Assembly (NCBI RefSeq): GCF_020085105.1
Contig: NC_058045.1
Span: forward strand, 13,861,833 to 13,925,832
From: Siniperca chuatsi
Taxonomy: Eukaryota > Chordata > Actinopteri > Centrarchiformes > Sinipercidae
Reading direction: 5' to 3'
DNA length: 64,000 nt
Part shown: positions 51,485 through 64,000 of the stretch, piece after piece
How the letters are laid out: the number at the start of each line of letters is the position of its first letter
Numbering within the stretch: the stretch's first letter is position 1
Made by a program: the position numbers and the translations under genes
Notes under the pieces: model-generated
What the model was told of the DNA's origin: nothing
The model's database searches: none
Seen by the model: the letters and a program-made list of their open reading frames with translations, nothing else

Positions 51485-54400
51485 TTTATTGAGACATTGT
51501 TCTCAATCACAAAAACTGGACCTGACTGTTAGAGTGCTCAGTTTGCAGACCAACAACTTATTTACAGTAAAGTCACTAGTGAAAGGGTGGCCGCTGCAGT
51601 GAGCCTGTAAAAAAACCATATCATATATCATAAAAATTATCAACAGTGGTTATAAATGGTGGTAGTGATAATACAAGCATAACAAACATATGTAGGAGGG
51701 CAAAGTGTTTGAAGGAAAAAAGCAACTGCTTACAAAACAGGACAAAGATTTTTGCTTGGCACACAAATTAGTTCAGCTGAATCATACAAAACATATCAAA
51801 AAAAAAAGGGAGAGTCAGTCATTAAGAATACAAGTAATATATGCACACACCCACACATACACACACACACGCTATTCAGGTGATGAGAAAGTAGAAAGGT
51901 GGCAGCTTCGAGGACAAAGTATCCATCAGTCCCTAAATTCATCTGGATTCCTTCAACCAACACATAGCACAACCCACCCTTATGCAGGACCCCACAGCTT
52001 GTGTTAACATGGATGCTTTGGGGACCAGTATAGCAGATACAGCGTGGTCCCACTGACGATACTGTATTGCACTAGTCCAAATAATCCTTATTGTCACAGT
52101 AATTTAATATTTACTCCTCGTTTCAAACATCCTATACTCCAGCATTACCGCATTATGATCAATAAAGACATGAAAACAAAGTACAAGTGAATCAGCAACT
52201 AGTATTTTCAGTTTGAGCCTGATTACATGACTAGACAGAGGAGTAGAACAAATTCTAAAGGCTAGACATCAGCTTTACCCTTCACAGTCCAGTGCATTGC
52301 AAAAAGAAACGGTACGATAAACTATTCAGTATACTGCAAGACTAAACTTGTTCTATCAGGGTTTCAAACAAAACTTAGCTATTTCATAAAATCATCCTTT
52401 CAAAAGACAAAAAAATAAAATAAAATTTAAACACTGTTTGTCCCTCGCCTGACCTGGAAAAGGCAAGTGTAGTGTGTGGAAGCAGAGCAAAGGCTGGCGA
52501 TATATCCCAATGTTACGCACAACTGAGCATGAGCACACACTGGCCAAGCATGTACACATTATTTTGAACGTGTGTGTACAATGGAACGCATTCAAAGAAA
52601 TCAAATAAATTATTGTCCGTGGCATTGGATCATCCTGTTTGAAATACTCCATCCACTGTCGGAGGAGTAAGGTGGTACACAAGATGAACACAGAGTCTTT
52701 GGAGGCAGGTGGATGTTAGAACTCATCGTGTCGAGTCAGAGCCTCTCCGAAGTCGGTCGCCTGGCTGCCCACGAACAGGTCGTACTTGTCCACGATTTCT
52801 GCCTTGGTCAGACGGCCATCCTGATGGAGGGAGAATAACAAAACATGATTAAGCATTGTATTTGTGTCAATACACTGTGTTACCGTAGGTATTTGGTATG
52901 TCTTGTATGATTTGCACTTGGGTGCAGACAATAAATAAGATATCTTTTCTCATCTTAATTACACAAACATATCCCAAAGGACTACAATACCAGCAAGGCT
53001 GAGATGAAAGCCTGTATCTCTTGCATTTAACATGCTTTGTTAGAGCTGTAATTAAGTCAGATCCTCCTTTGCAATGTATTAAACAGACAGGCTGACAAAC
53101 AAAAGTGTCAAAAATGCCCAAAACTAGAGTGAGACCAACTCACTGTTGGCTAACAATACTTTGTTTACATTACGCGCCTGCGACAGCAAGACATAAAAGG
53201 TGCCACTCAATGGCTTTTAGTGTGAAACAACTGCAGGTATGTAACAAACAGATGTTTTGAGTGAGTTGCTAAAAGCAAAGTAAATATCTGTCTAAACAGT
53301 TTTGTTTAGACAGATATTTGCTCGATGTTTCATTGAGCCTTATATTGCCATTGCAATATAAAACAAATCTATTTTGAAGCACTGCAGTACAATCATTCAA
53401 ACAGACTCATGTGTGCGTACTGTTTAAGCACACATAAATTATTTTGTGCTTTCACACAAGCAGTTCCACTTCCCCTCAATATTCAGAGAATGAGACAGGA
53501 TGTAAAATTCATGAGTACAATGAATTTCTGTTGAAATCTGAAATCATCAAGTTTTACAGTACATACTTTGTCTGCATCTGACTCATAGACCAGATGCTTG
53601 GCCTCGGCGTCAGCATGGTCGTAGTCACTGGGCAGGATCCAGTCTCTTGTCTCCTCCTTGTCCATCTTCCCATCTTTGTTTTTGTCTCTGAATTCAGTAA
53701 ACTGTTCCCTCTCTGTCTTCACCCACTCAGGTTCTGTGGAGTCTCCCTCCTGGTTGTACATGTCACCTAGAGCACAGAAAGATAGGAACAGGCTGAGTGA
53801 GAGTGAGGGTGTTGATGATGTTGCAATGCTGCTTTGTGCAAGTACTTATAAGATTTGCGGTGGCCTAAGACCAGGCTTATTTCATAATGGTTCCTCAAAC
53901 ATTTACCAATACTCACTGTTTCTTGCACTTTTCAACTTTGTATATCGGTCTTGGTTTGCCACCAATAATAACCCAATATTGTGTGGTACAAACTGATGAT
54001 GCTTATATGACAATGGGCTATAAGAACTCACCTATGTACTCGTCTAAATCAATTAAACCATCGCCATTCTTGTCAATATCTTCCATAGTTTCCTATAGGA
54101 AGAAAAGAGAACACAAGGATGTGAGATGATGTAAAAGTACAGTGTTAGTGTCATCACTTAACACTTGTGTGTGTGTGTGTGTGTGTGTGTGTGGTTGTCA
54201 CTCACCAGCACCACAATGTCTTTCATGTGGTCGTACTCCTCAGGATGAAGGAAGGCTGTGAACTCCTCCTTGTTGGCTTTCATGTCACTGTCTTGGTCGG
54301 CCATTTGGAATCTCCTCTCATCGCGAGCCATCATCTGCCTGTAGCTGAAGCCGTCATCGGGGTCGGGGTCATCTGCAAGTCAGAGGTCACAACTTTGTAT

Positions 54401-56500
54401 AGTGTGTGCAAGTGTGGCAAAGTAAATTTGTGTCCGTGTCCATGAAGGTAATACTTCAAGGATACATCAAATGTCTGGAGCCATACCAAGAATGTATCCA
54501 TATGTGGCGTTCTTGTACTCCTCCCAGGACACCACTTCATCCCCATTGAGGTCATGACTCTTCCACTGTCTATCCACATCATCGTAGATCCACCTCTTCT
54601 GAGCATGCTTGATCCACTTCTTCATCTCCTCAACTGTCACATAGCCATCCTTATCCTCATCTATGCGTTCAACCAACATACTGTAGAGAAATGACAGAAA
54701 TTTGGCAAACATCTAGTGGTGCGTCACCTCAGATTAACTTTACTGCTCCCTGAGGTGAAACTGAGGTCATTACCACGGTAAGGCGAAAGGATTGCTATTG
54801 ACTTCATATATCAGTAATTCAAGAACAGATTCACACAATCTCCCTGACATGTATTCTTACCCAAGCCTCTCCTTGCTCTCCTCTGGTGTGAGCTGGTCGA
54901 AGGTCTTGGCCTCCTCTTGTCCCAGGAAGGCTTCATGGTCATAGTCAAAGCTCTCTGCATCATCGTGCTCTCGGTTGCTGAGGGGTTCATCGTGGTGAAC
55001 ACGGTCCTTCTTCTCTGTGGGTTTGCTGGTGGCGTAAACCACACAGAGGGCAAAGCACATGACAAGTGGCCGCAGCTCCATCGTACGAACACTGTCTGGA
55101 TGAGTAGTAAAAAGAAGACACCAAAAAGCTATGGTTAATGCAGTGCATTCTGGTCAAAACCTTTGTATTGCATGCATATCTAAGTTTACAGTGCACTTTT
55201 CTGTCAGTTCTGATCACAACTTAACTTAGGGCTACTCAGCGCTGCACATGCCAGTTTTAGAAGTGTATGACTCACAGTGCAAGAACATACTCAGACCATG
55301 AGAGGTGAATTGCTAGGCTAATCTGTTCCAACTGATGCAATCCCTTATTTGTTGGACTTCTGGTACTTTGAAGAAGTTGACATCCCATATATTGTATAAC
55401 CACCAGCTCAACAATTCTCAAAATATTAACATTTTCATTCATACGCAACCATTTATGAATTATTTAACTGACACCTCAGAATTTTGAATCTATCATACTA
55501 GATTCAAATTATAAACTACACTCAGTTGTCAGTTTATTGGGTACACTTAGCTAAAAACCAATACAACAGTCCTGCAATTAAATCCTACCTTCATGGAAGT
55601 TATAATGTTAAGGTTATGTTTAAGCAGTTTTAGAGAGGTGTTTTTGGTCATTTTGGAGACTGGTACTGTGGAACTGCATTTTACTGAGATGTGTTTCTAA
55701 TATGTAGTCTACCCTCAGTGATATAAATGTGGTGGAGACATAAAGCTGAATCAACAACAATGTAAAACGGTTTCAACTAAAACAGTATATCCAAACCTTC
55801 ACAGAGATATGATTTATTGTAGAGCTGTTTTATTAGACTACATTAGTATTAATAAGGTGAAGCTAACAAACTGGCAAATATTCAACCAATTCTTTCAAAC
55901 AAAGAGCTGAAAGAGTGAGAAATCCACTATTTACATTTTGTCAAGATCTTTTCCAATATAAAATATTCAAAAATCATCTGCCAGCAACCCAAGTTTTTAT
56001 AAAGATCACGTAACATTATTGTCGTTATAATAGCAGGAAATATAACGCAGTATTCGAAGAACAAAATATTTTTGCCTAGGGTATTTTACTATCAACTTAC
56101 TAAGAGACGTTCACCGCTATCCTGACTATTTTAGTGTGACAGACACCTTCGAAATCTTGCAATCGTCTTTTGTATTACGAGTCAGCAGCAACAGTTTGTG
56201 GACGTTATTTCCAATTAGTTAATTTACCGTTTCCATCCAAATCCAAGGTTAGGGACTAAAATTGGGCTGGCTAACCTAGCGTACCGTTAGTTTTACCTGC
56301 TGACCTGCAATTTCACTCGTACAATGAAGATAAATAAGCAACTATATAATCGCCCACATTGCGTCCTTCTAAACACTAGTTAAAGGAGAAAGACATTTGA
56401 GTTGTTTTTTGTATTTTAAACCACAATTTATTAAGAGAACTCACCGGTTTCTTCAGGGAAGTTCTTCGTAGCAGTTTAAGATCCTCCCCTCGGAAACACA
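51485..56500 (-). CDS. calu: Calumenin (calu), secretory-pathway EF-hand protein
   Basis: Coding exons: 55081-54861, 54680-54487, 54372-54206, 54092-54032, 53766-53567 and 52820-52716, total 948 nt = 315 residues, the usual calumenin length. Signal peptide [19 protein letters not shown]; six EF-hand loops, among them [60 protein letters not shown] and [13 protein letters not shown]-terminal HDEF retention signal. Calumenin is a CREC-family low-affinity calcium protein of the ER and Golgi, known to act on vitamin-K-dependent carboxylation and SERCA2. The third loop has Met at position 6, where Gly is usual. A non-coding first exon ends at a GTGAGT donor near 56446; its partner acceptor lies near 55092 (CCAGACAG). 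The 3' UTR runs to AATAAA (minus) at 51490-51485. Both flanks are included in the span. Confidence 0.97.
53282..53319. repeat. Perfect 16-bp inverted repeat, 6-nt loop, in a calu intron
   Basis: AAATATCTGTCTAAAC is followed by AGTTTT and GTTTAGACAGATATTT. The rest of this intron (52821-53566) shows nothing recognisable. Confidence 0.95.
54165..54194. repeat. (GT)n microsatellite next to a calu exon
   Basis: GT run about 12-40 bp beyond the donor of calu exon 54372-54206 (minus strand). Confidence 0.95.
55093..56445. other. calu: calu intron 1, no recognisable content
   Basis: AT-rich sequence between the 5' UTR exon and the first coding exon. I see no repeat or exon I can name. Confidence 0.5.
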
Positions 56501-56529
56501 CCCGTGCACTTCCTGTGCTAAAACACCAA

Positions 56530-56580
56530 CCGACCAATCAGGCTCTGAGAAGGCGAGTGCGATGTCGCTCGCTCATTGGT
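56530..56580 (-). promoter_or_regulatory. calu: calu proximal promoter with CCAAT boxes
   Basis: CCAAT on plus at 56534-56538 and ATTGG at 56575-56579 (CCAAT on minus), 35-80 bp upstream of the presumed 5' UTR exon. The sequence around them is locally rich in CG dinucleotides (GCGAGTGCGATGTCGCTCGC). No TATA box is seen. This fits an NF-Y-type housekeeping promoter, by inference. Confidence 0.55.
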
Positions 56581-56958
56581 CCACTTCAAGGGGACATCGG
56601 TGATTGAATTGGTCGAGAACCGCCACGTCCTCAAAATCAACAAAACTTCGTTCATTCATAAAACTGACTCCACAGTGTCTGGGAGAGGTAAGCTGCACAA
56701 TAGCAGCCACAAACCAGTACTTTTTCGCTTATTATTCAAATTAAACGCCATAAACTGCAGTAGAAATTATTCATTTATTTTACTGATTTACAGTTAATAA
56801 AAATCTAAAAGCAACTTTGCCTGATCAACAGGCATTGCTATGTAACCAAATACAAAATCCCCACAAAAACAAAAAAAGCACAATATGACCTACACTCAAA
56901 AAATAAAGATGGTAAGTTTTCAGTGAGCCCAATTCATTTAATGAGCAAATTAAAAGCC

Positions 56959-59319
56959 TTTATTTCTTTTGGCTTTAACACTGTAAATCAATAGTCATAG
57001 TAGTGCCGATAAACCCACTTAATCACAAAACAGAAAAATAGGGACTTCATATTTTCAAGTCATGCACTCTTCTCACTTCTTTAAATGTATAAATGGCTCA
57101 TTCTCCAATGAGCACATCTCTACTATAACCTTGCAGCTCAAGCAGATTTCTCTCCCTCTGCTGGTTAAATATTCATCATGATCAGTTGAAACACAAAATG
57201 ATGGTATATGAGAAGCACAATGACAGGACTTCCTGCTGCTAAACTGAGGGCTCTCACCACATTTCTGTAACTGCCCTTCCCAGGAACCCTCCTATGTGGA
57301 TCTGAATGGATTTACATGACAATTTGTAAAAGCCTTTTTTCCTTTTAGGTGTCATTTAGCCACAATGATGTTATATATCAAATATTAAATTCACAGATTT
57401 GCGATGCTCAGTGAAGAAGAGGCATTATATGTTTCTGGCAAAGGATTGTGACAGATTGTGCAAGACAGTAATACTGACATTTCTTATTATTGCTGAACTG
57501 TATAAATCCAATCTTTGAATTGTATGTTTCAGACACGGAGTCCCTCACAGCCTCTCAAATGCTGGTGCTTGTACAGGCAGGTCATCATATAGCCTAATAA
57601 AGCATATATTTCTCAGCCGTCTGCAGAGTCTTCCAAATCTGTGTTGTGCATATCTTCTTCTGTCTCTCCCTGTTGGTTGGTATTTTCTTCTTGATTTGAC
57701 TGTTCACCACTATCACCACTTCCTGCTTGGACAACACAAAAAGGCATTTTCAGGTTTTTAACAATGTTGTTCAAAGTTGAATTTTTTTTGTCTAGCTGCA
57801 TAATATAAGAAGGAGTTGGGTGAAGCTACTCCTAAAAAGCAACACTGTATAAAAATGTGTGTCACAAGACACAAGTTATATTAACCATATTAGAAGAAAA
57901 AGATCACAACAGATTTTGCACCATGGCGAGTTTAGCTGTTCTGGCTGACCTGTGCTGGTTTCACCCCCTTTCTTCTCAGTGAGGAAGATTCGTTGCATCA
58001 TCAGTTTCTTTACGGTGTGGCACATGTACTTGAGTTCTGGCCCACTGTCTGCTTTTCCTGCAGAGATATGTTAAAATGGACAATAAGTGAATGAAAGAAA
58101 GAAAATATAGCCCTCAAGTATAACTGAAACACAACAATACACACTGAGAAAATATGGAGCACCTTACCTTTCTGTGGTCCCTCCTCAAACAGCACACAAG
58201 TTCCCAAAGCGTCTTTGAAGAGGGAAGGATAGCAAGTAAAATTTCTGTTTAACATTTTTTATGATGAAATCTATTATAGGAGTTTATGGAGGCACCATTA
58301 TGGACTAACTAACTTTGTCAAACTTTTTGAAAATATGCCTCTATTTTCACAACTTCTATTGAAAAACAAGATATTAGTAATGCTGTTGGCGCTTTGATTA
58401 TCAGACTTTTGAAGGTGCTGTTTGGGCCATTTGTCATTACTGGAAGCACAAAAGTCAGTTTGTATCAGGTTAAAATGACTCTTTGGAGGTGGTGTAAAGT
58501 GACATGTTTCCAACGTGACAACTTGCTTTAAGAAGAGGGAAAGGAGGAGAGTTATTTAGAGATTTATTTTAACAGCTTTAGTTTTTTCAGGTTCATTCCT
58601 ACCTTCATATTCCCCTGCAAACACATATTGTCCAACCTGCATCATGGGCTTCTCGCTGTCAATATCCTTGAACACATGGACAAAACGTATGTAGTGAATG
58701 GTGCAGTGAGAGACCTACACTGATGTTGATGTCATGAATGGTGGCCAGGCTTCTTCTCTTTCTCTATCACAAAGCATTAATATCCGAAACTCACCAGTAT
58801 CTTGCATGTGCCCCGACACTTGGACAGGAAGTCATTGTTGATTATACCAGAGATCTCCACCACAACAAGCTGCTCCTAAACACGCGAAAAGACCAAAAGA
58901 GTAAATTTGTAAGTTATAGAAATGAACACAACGACTGTACTCAGTCAAAAGAGCATAGAAGAGAAATAATAAAATAAAGTAATTACAATATAGTTAACCG
59001 TTTTCCTTGCCACACAATATTTTGGTCAGAAAATGAATTTAGCTATCAGGGTTTCCCCCACACGTTCACGTCAATGAGCCAATATGAATACAAGCTAAAA
59101 CCCACACCAATATTTGGTGGGAAGTTTGTCCCCGAAACTACCAGTTGAAAGGTTAACACAATAACTAATACTTAAGTCAAACCAGTCGTTATGTTACTTA
59201 GTCGCTCTAATCTCCAGGCTAAGTAAACTAACATGCTAGCCACATGAAGCTAATATTGGTATCACTATCGCTAGTACGCTGATGGAATTTCATACCTCCT
59301 CTTCCCATTCATCGTCCAT
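56959..59319 (-). CDS. gtf3c6: General transcription factor 3C polypeptide 6 (gtf3c6, TFIIIC subunit)
   Basis: Coding exons: 59319-59296, 58875-58795, 58666-58603, 58212-58168, 58057-57950 and 57722-57613, total 432 nt = 143 residues. The protein starts MDDEWEEE, then EQLVVVEISGI, NNDFLSKC, a TCKILDIDSEKPMMQVGQ stretch, YVFAGEYEDALGTCVLFEE, LKYMCHTVKKLMMQRIFL and TEKKGG, followed by an acidic Glu/Asn/Gln-rich tail ending DLEDSADG. These match human GTF3C6 (TFIIIC35), part of the TFIIIC complex that binds A/B boxes of tRNA genes. It is shorter than the human protein, mainly in the divergent C-terminal tail and N-terminus. AATAAA (minus) at 56964-56959 probably ends the transcript, about 460 bp upstream of the calu first exon. 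Confidence 0.96.
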
Positions 59320-59601
59320 GTTGAAAGGCCTGGACTAAAGAGGAATGATAGGAATTAACGAAAACACAATTTTCCTGTACTTTTATTTAGATGATTCTCC
59401 CATCCTTTCTACTAAATAATGTTTTGACAACTTCCGCGAATGTACGGTGCCCGAGAAGCCTTCAGTGTTTTTGCTGCCTGGCATGTTTTCAGTTACGAGC
59501 CCCGGCCATCGAGGGGCGCTGTTGCTCAGTTTTACTGGCGCGTTTTGTGGCTAAGCCATTTAATGTGAACTGGATATGGAATGAATAACAATTCGCCCTT
59601 C

Positions 59602-59640
59602 CTGCATCCACCTATCTGTCTATCTGTCTATCTGTCCATT
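59602..59640. repeat. Short (TCTG)n/(ATCT)n-type tandem repeat
   Basis: CTATCTGTCTATCTGTCTATCTGTCC just after the gtf3c6 5' flank; about three 8-bp units. Confidence 0.8.
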
Positions 59641-62600
59641 CTACTTATGGTCGAGTATGATTGGATCTAAATATTGGCTACCTGTGGGCACACTCATCAA
59701 CATCTAACATTAATGTTATTAATGATCTCCTGCAGGAGGCCATAGCTGAGGTGATAAGACCAGATGAGATGAAATGAGAAGATACACTTTATTGCTCCCC
59801 AAGGAGAAATTCATCTGTCAAAGGCAGAGGCAACAAAAACGAAAACAAGCACACACACATCAAACATATCCAAAATAAAAAAGAAGCAGTCACACAAACA
59901 GGAGGCCAAAGTTAATCAAAGTGCACAATAAGGAAAATATTAAGCACAAAACCAAACCATGTAGCTGTAGATCTGAGGGCACCTGAGGGAGAAGATGAGT
60001 TTTTCAGTTTTGCTTTGCCAGGACTGCAGTTACTGTACAGAAATTAATTTCTGAGGACTCTGTAACACGGCATGGAGGTGGGCCAATGCCTGCAAACCTA
60101 TTTGGATACACACACATCAAAGGCAAAAATGCAATTCAAAGTCTGTCATTACAAAATAATTTCTATCCTTAAGGTAGTAAATAAAATGTAAAATAATTAA
60201 AAAGTGAATCTGACATACATATAATTTATTTATTTTATCTATGATTTGCGATTCATCACAAAGATTTTATGAGTTAAATTAAGGGGTGGGGAATTCTTCT
60301 GCATGTCATTCGTTTACACCATTCAGTTTTGGCAAATAACATTATTATATTTTAAATCAAACAAATGTTATATTGCAGTTTCTCGAGAACAAGGTTCCAG
60401 GGAATTCTTCACCAATAAAATCAGAAAGCCTCTTGGATGAGTGGTGAAATGTTTTTATCTCATTTATCATTCAGTTCTCTCCATTTCGTTTTTATATTTT
60501 TGCCTCAAAATACTTGACTGGACTTAATGTATGTTGTTCTCTTGAGGTATTATATGTATATATGATATATATCAAACGTTTGATATATTTGAAATATAAT
60601 ATGTATGTACTCATTGATCCTTATAGGAAATATCTCTTTTTGTTTGTTACCCTCTACACAGGGGTCAGAGATCAGGGTCAGCTGAGGGGCAGCACCCCTG
60701 GAGCTGGTTGGGATTCATTATCTCGCTCAGGAGTTATGTAGTGAGGATGGTTCTTCTCACCGAGTCCTCCACTTGAAGGACCATCCTACTGGCCCGTTAT
60801 GAAAAGCAGTACAGTTGTAATAAATAGAAAATGTAATAAATAGGTGAAATGTTTTTGTGCAAATCTACTAGGTCATCTACCAACTATTATCATCTATTGC
60901 AAGTGCTTTTCACACATGTACGTCATGTCAATAAAATGGTGCAGGGACAGTTACAGTATACTGTCCTCAGATTTAGGAAATGGAGTCTTGGGAAGACGGG
61001 GGTTTAATGTCTTTATGATCCTGGGCTTTCAAATATCTGCATTTCCTCGTAATGAATCCGGTGGTAACAGTAAATAGCAGATTCTGGGTTTAATTCCCAA
61101 AAAGGGCAAAGTGTAAAAACATACAGGTTTCCTGCACTCACTATTTATATTCATTTGCTTTGGAAAAAATGACAGGTATGTTGTAGGGACATGGGAAAGG
61201 AAAATAGGACAATATTTAATCCATTCATATTTTTACTATTACAAATTTTTGTACCATTAAAGGGACTATAGAACAAGGTTGTGAAATATTGTTTCTCCCT
61301 CAACAATGTCCATCCAGGTGCCACAGAGCAAGGCAGGTAACAGTTTAGTGGAGTCGCTCAGAGGCCGACAGCATTTGCAGGCTGTAAATACCTGTATAAA
61401 TGTAAAGCAGGTTGATACTGAATGAGCCCAACCCTTAGAGGGAGAGAAAAAACACATTTTAAATCAGAATCAGGCAAACCAAATTAAAGGGGGTGCAAAT
61501 CCCCCATGTGCCTTCTCCCTCCCCATGTCTGGCCTATCATCTATCTCTGGACCATGGTGGGGTTGTCATGTCGACCAGCCCACAAGTTACTATGACAACG
61601 GCTCAAGGGGAAGCACTTGGTAGGGAGGTTATTGCCTCCTTGGGGGATGTAAGAAGGACAGAGGGAATGTGAGACTTATAGACACCAAAAAGGCTTAAAT
61701 GAAAGGAGAGGTCAAGTTGGAGTGTGTTTGTGTGTGTATGGCTTACCATAAAGGCCAGTTTACATTCACAATCATACAGAAGTGGACACAGTGAGTAAAT
61801 CAGAGTTGCTCTATTGACACTTTGGATGCAGAGTACAAAGTTTACTCCCTCCTGGACGAGACCTTAGCCTCTCTTGTACATGATGTATTACACTTCCCAC
61901 TCAGTGCCATACCCAGGGGCAGAAAGGGCGGGGGCAAGGGAGGGAGTGACATTAAGGACCCTCCAAGGTGTCAGATGGGTCCCTAGCTTCCCCCACATTT
62001 TGTCATATAAATGTCATAAAGACATTTTTGGAGACGTTTGGAGTTGGGGAGCTTTTGGCTCTCCTTCTGCCTGGGGGGTATCACAGTGGTTAATTGCCCC
62101 ATTAGCACTGACAGGGTAAATTGGTGGAAGGGCTAACTATATATTACAGTGAAAACAACAACCCCTGGCATACACCTGAGGGCAAGGAAAGCTTGGTGCG
62201 TTTTACACTGTGGCCTGTGCATGTTTGAGTGCGTATGCAAGAGAGTGTGTGTGTGTGTGTGTGTGCAAATTGTAAATGTAAATATACACTCACATGAGAG
62301 CTTTAATAATGGGAAAATATTAGAATTCTATATTTATCACTACGGAAATGAACTCGCAGTGCCAGTCAGGGAGAGCGTCTCCTCTCATATCTGGGCTGAA
62401 CTTTCTCAAGGCGTACATTTAAACCAATCAGGAGAACTATTCTATTCTATTTGGTAAAAATATGGCCTCACACGGGGACTGCTTTTAAGAGGACTGTGCA
62501 TGTGGCTAATAATTGTGAACCACATATATGAATCACATACAGTATATGACCCGTTCCTCGCACACAATGTAGACAATCAAATATGTATCTGTTCACCTGG

Positions 62601-63066
62601 CTTTTTGTCTTTTAATTGGAGACAATAAAATGCAATTGCATATTCAAATACAAATGGAAATTTACATCATGAACCAGAGAATCAAATAATATGAAGGATC
62701 ATTTGAAAGCATTTTATTATTGCATCACAGCACTATAGTGTAAAATATCATTTGTTTATAAAGAAATTCAAATAGGCTGCATAACTGGTTTAAAATCAAA
62801 GCAAAATGATCATTGATGTTGTTTCCCCAAACATCACATCTGTTTACAGCTTTTTATTTTACTTGTATAAAAGAAGCATACATTTGATATTCTATAAATA
62901 CACTACAGTTTTAAAAAACGTATGAACATATAAAGATAAACAGATAAACATTCTCAAACAGCAGATCCCCATATTGCTTTAGCTTCAATTAACAGTTTAA
63001 CATTTTTGTTTTCATTTAAACCCATAAACGCAGGGACGCACCTAGCAGATAAATTCTTGTTTGTGA

Positions 63067-63110
63067 CACACACACACACACACACACACCCACACACACA
63101 CACACACATT
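63067..63110. repeat. (CA)n microsatellite
   Basis: CACACA run with one CCC interruption. Confidence 0.95.
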
Positions 63111-64000
63111 CTTACACATTCGATTCTTTACACATTTATGATTGCACAAATGCAAGAAAATAATCAAACCAAATCAAGACAAACCAAAATCAAAATGTCA
63201 GTACACTGAAAACCAACATAACGAAACATTATTAATATTCACGTACTATTACGATATGGCCTTGTAGCGCGGCTGTTTCACGCAACAGTAAACGGATAGT
63301 AACCTTGATGCAGTTAATGCTGTAGTCTTTTTTTAACCTCCTGTGGTAAGACTATAATACACCTGTATTTTTTTCCATGGGGACTTTTTGCAGTAACATA
63401 GTAGCCTTTCATACCTTTCTAAATTTGTGTTTAATTCTTAAACAGCGACGAGGTCAGCTTTGACAATCAAAACCTAATAAAGTAAAAATAAACTATTTGA
63501 TCTTACAAATAAAGGCAGTTTTCACCATCTAAAATATGGACGATCGACAGATTGCACATCCAGGGTGAAATTCACAATAGTATTATCATAACAATAGACC
63601 CGAGTGGCGAGGATGGGGCGGCCGGAGTAAAAAACCCCACAAAAAACTAAAAGTCTGCTGTGATGACAAACAGGAACGGACACATCAATTAAGGCTTAAA
63701 TATTTTTTTGTTTTCCAAAACTGAGACAGTTAACCCGCAAACCAATGCTAGAAAACCCAGACCTGCACCCTCAGTCCAAAAACAATCAAGGGTGCAATGT
63801 CTGATTTTATATTCAAGCATATTTAGACGAGACTTTTTCTTTATCTTTTAAGCATTCATTTTTAGATCTCTTTGTTAGACGTGAATATTTGTCTGCCAAA
63901 AACCTTGCGATTACGGGATACAACTTTTCCCAAGCAAGTGGGCTATTACACAGAAATGTAAATATTTCATCAAAATAATGCAATTTAAGTCTAGGACATA

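Larger units (their letters stand above)
59330..64000. other. Gene-free region upstream of gtf3c6
   Basis: No exon chain or recognisable protein on either strand. 59760-59850 (TACACTTTATTGCTCCCCAAGGAGAAATTC) resembles the end of a common fish retroelement. Microsatellites lie at 62247-62264 and 63067-63108. The AT-rich 62600-64000 could be a 3' UTR of a gene outside the window, but nothing seen proves it. Confidence 0.45.

Noticed and set aside
60500-63209. ORFs in the gene-free right end
   Set aside because: Isolated, short, partly made of CA/GT repeats. No exon chain on either strand.

Overview
This is vertebrate nuclear DNA, and almost certainly a teleost fish, probably a percomorph. Genes are split into many short exons with GT-AG introns. 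The introns hold fish-type repeats: a tRNA-derived SINE, L2-like LINE pieces, MITEs and CA/GA microsatellites. The kcp-calu pairing matches the block on human 7q32. I built the gene models by hand from splice sites, reading phase and protein similarity recalled from memory, with no alignment run. Exon edges may be off by 1-2 bp.

Layout. (1) 49-2907 (+): last three coding exons and 3' UTR of a DNAJA2-type Hsp40 co-chaperone. (2) 10232-2931 (-): a 19-exon gene for a ~1023-residue protein, coiled-coil at its C-terminus, that I do not recognise; its 3' end meets dnaja2 tail to tail. (3) 37777-11466 (-): kcp (kielin/chordin-like protein), 46 coding exons and ~2105 residues: signal peptide, TSPN/LamG-like domain, coiled coil, a first divergent CR module, 23 further VWC/CR modules, VWD, C8 and TIL. 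(4) 34142-29474 (-): lying within one 7.4-kb kcp intron on the same strand, a five-exon EGF-Kunitz-tyrosinase-like gene with Gly-aromatic-Asp pentapeptide repeats and a Cys-rich C-terminal domain. Its tyrosinase fold lacks at least three of the six copper-binding histidines. (5) 42003-48657 (+): a cdhr5-like cadherin. (6) 56500-51485 (-): calu (calumenin), complete with C-terminal HDEF. (7) 59319-56959 (-): gtf3c6 (TFIIIC subunit 6). 59330-64000 shows no gene I can support.

How they relate. The genes mostly have unrelated jobs: cytosolic protein folding, extracellular BMP/TGF-beta modulation, microvillar adhesion, ER calcium binding and RNA polymerase III transcription. The point of interest is the kcp locus. 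The kcp exon before the large intron ends in phase 1 and joins the exon after it in frame, so the tyrosinase-like exons are not needed by kcp. Yet the phases also allow those exons to be spliced to kcp's secretory N-terminal exons, which would give the tyrosinase-like protein the signal peptide that its own first ATG lacks.
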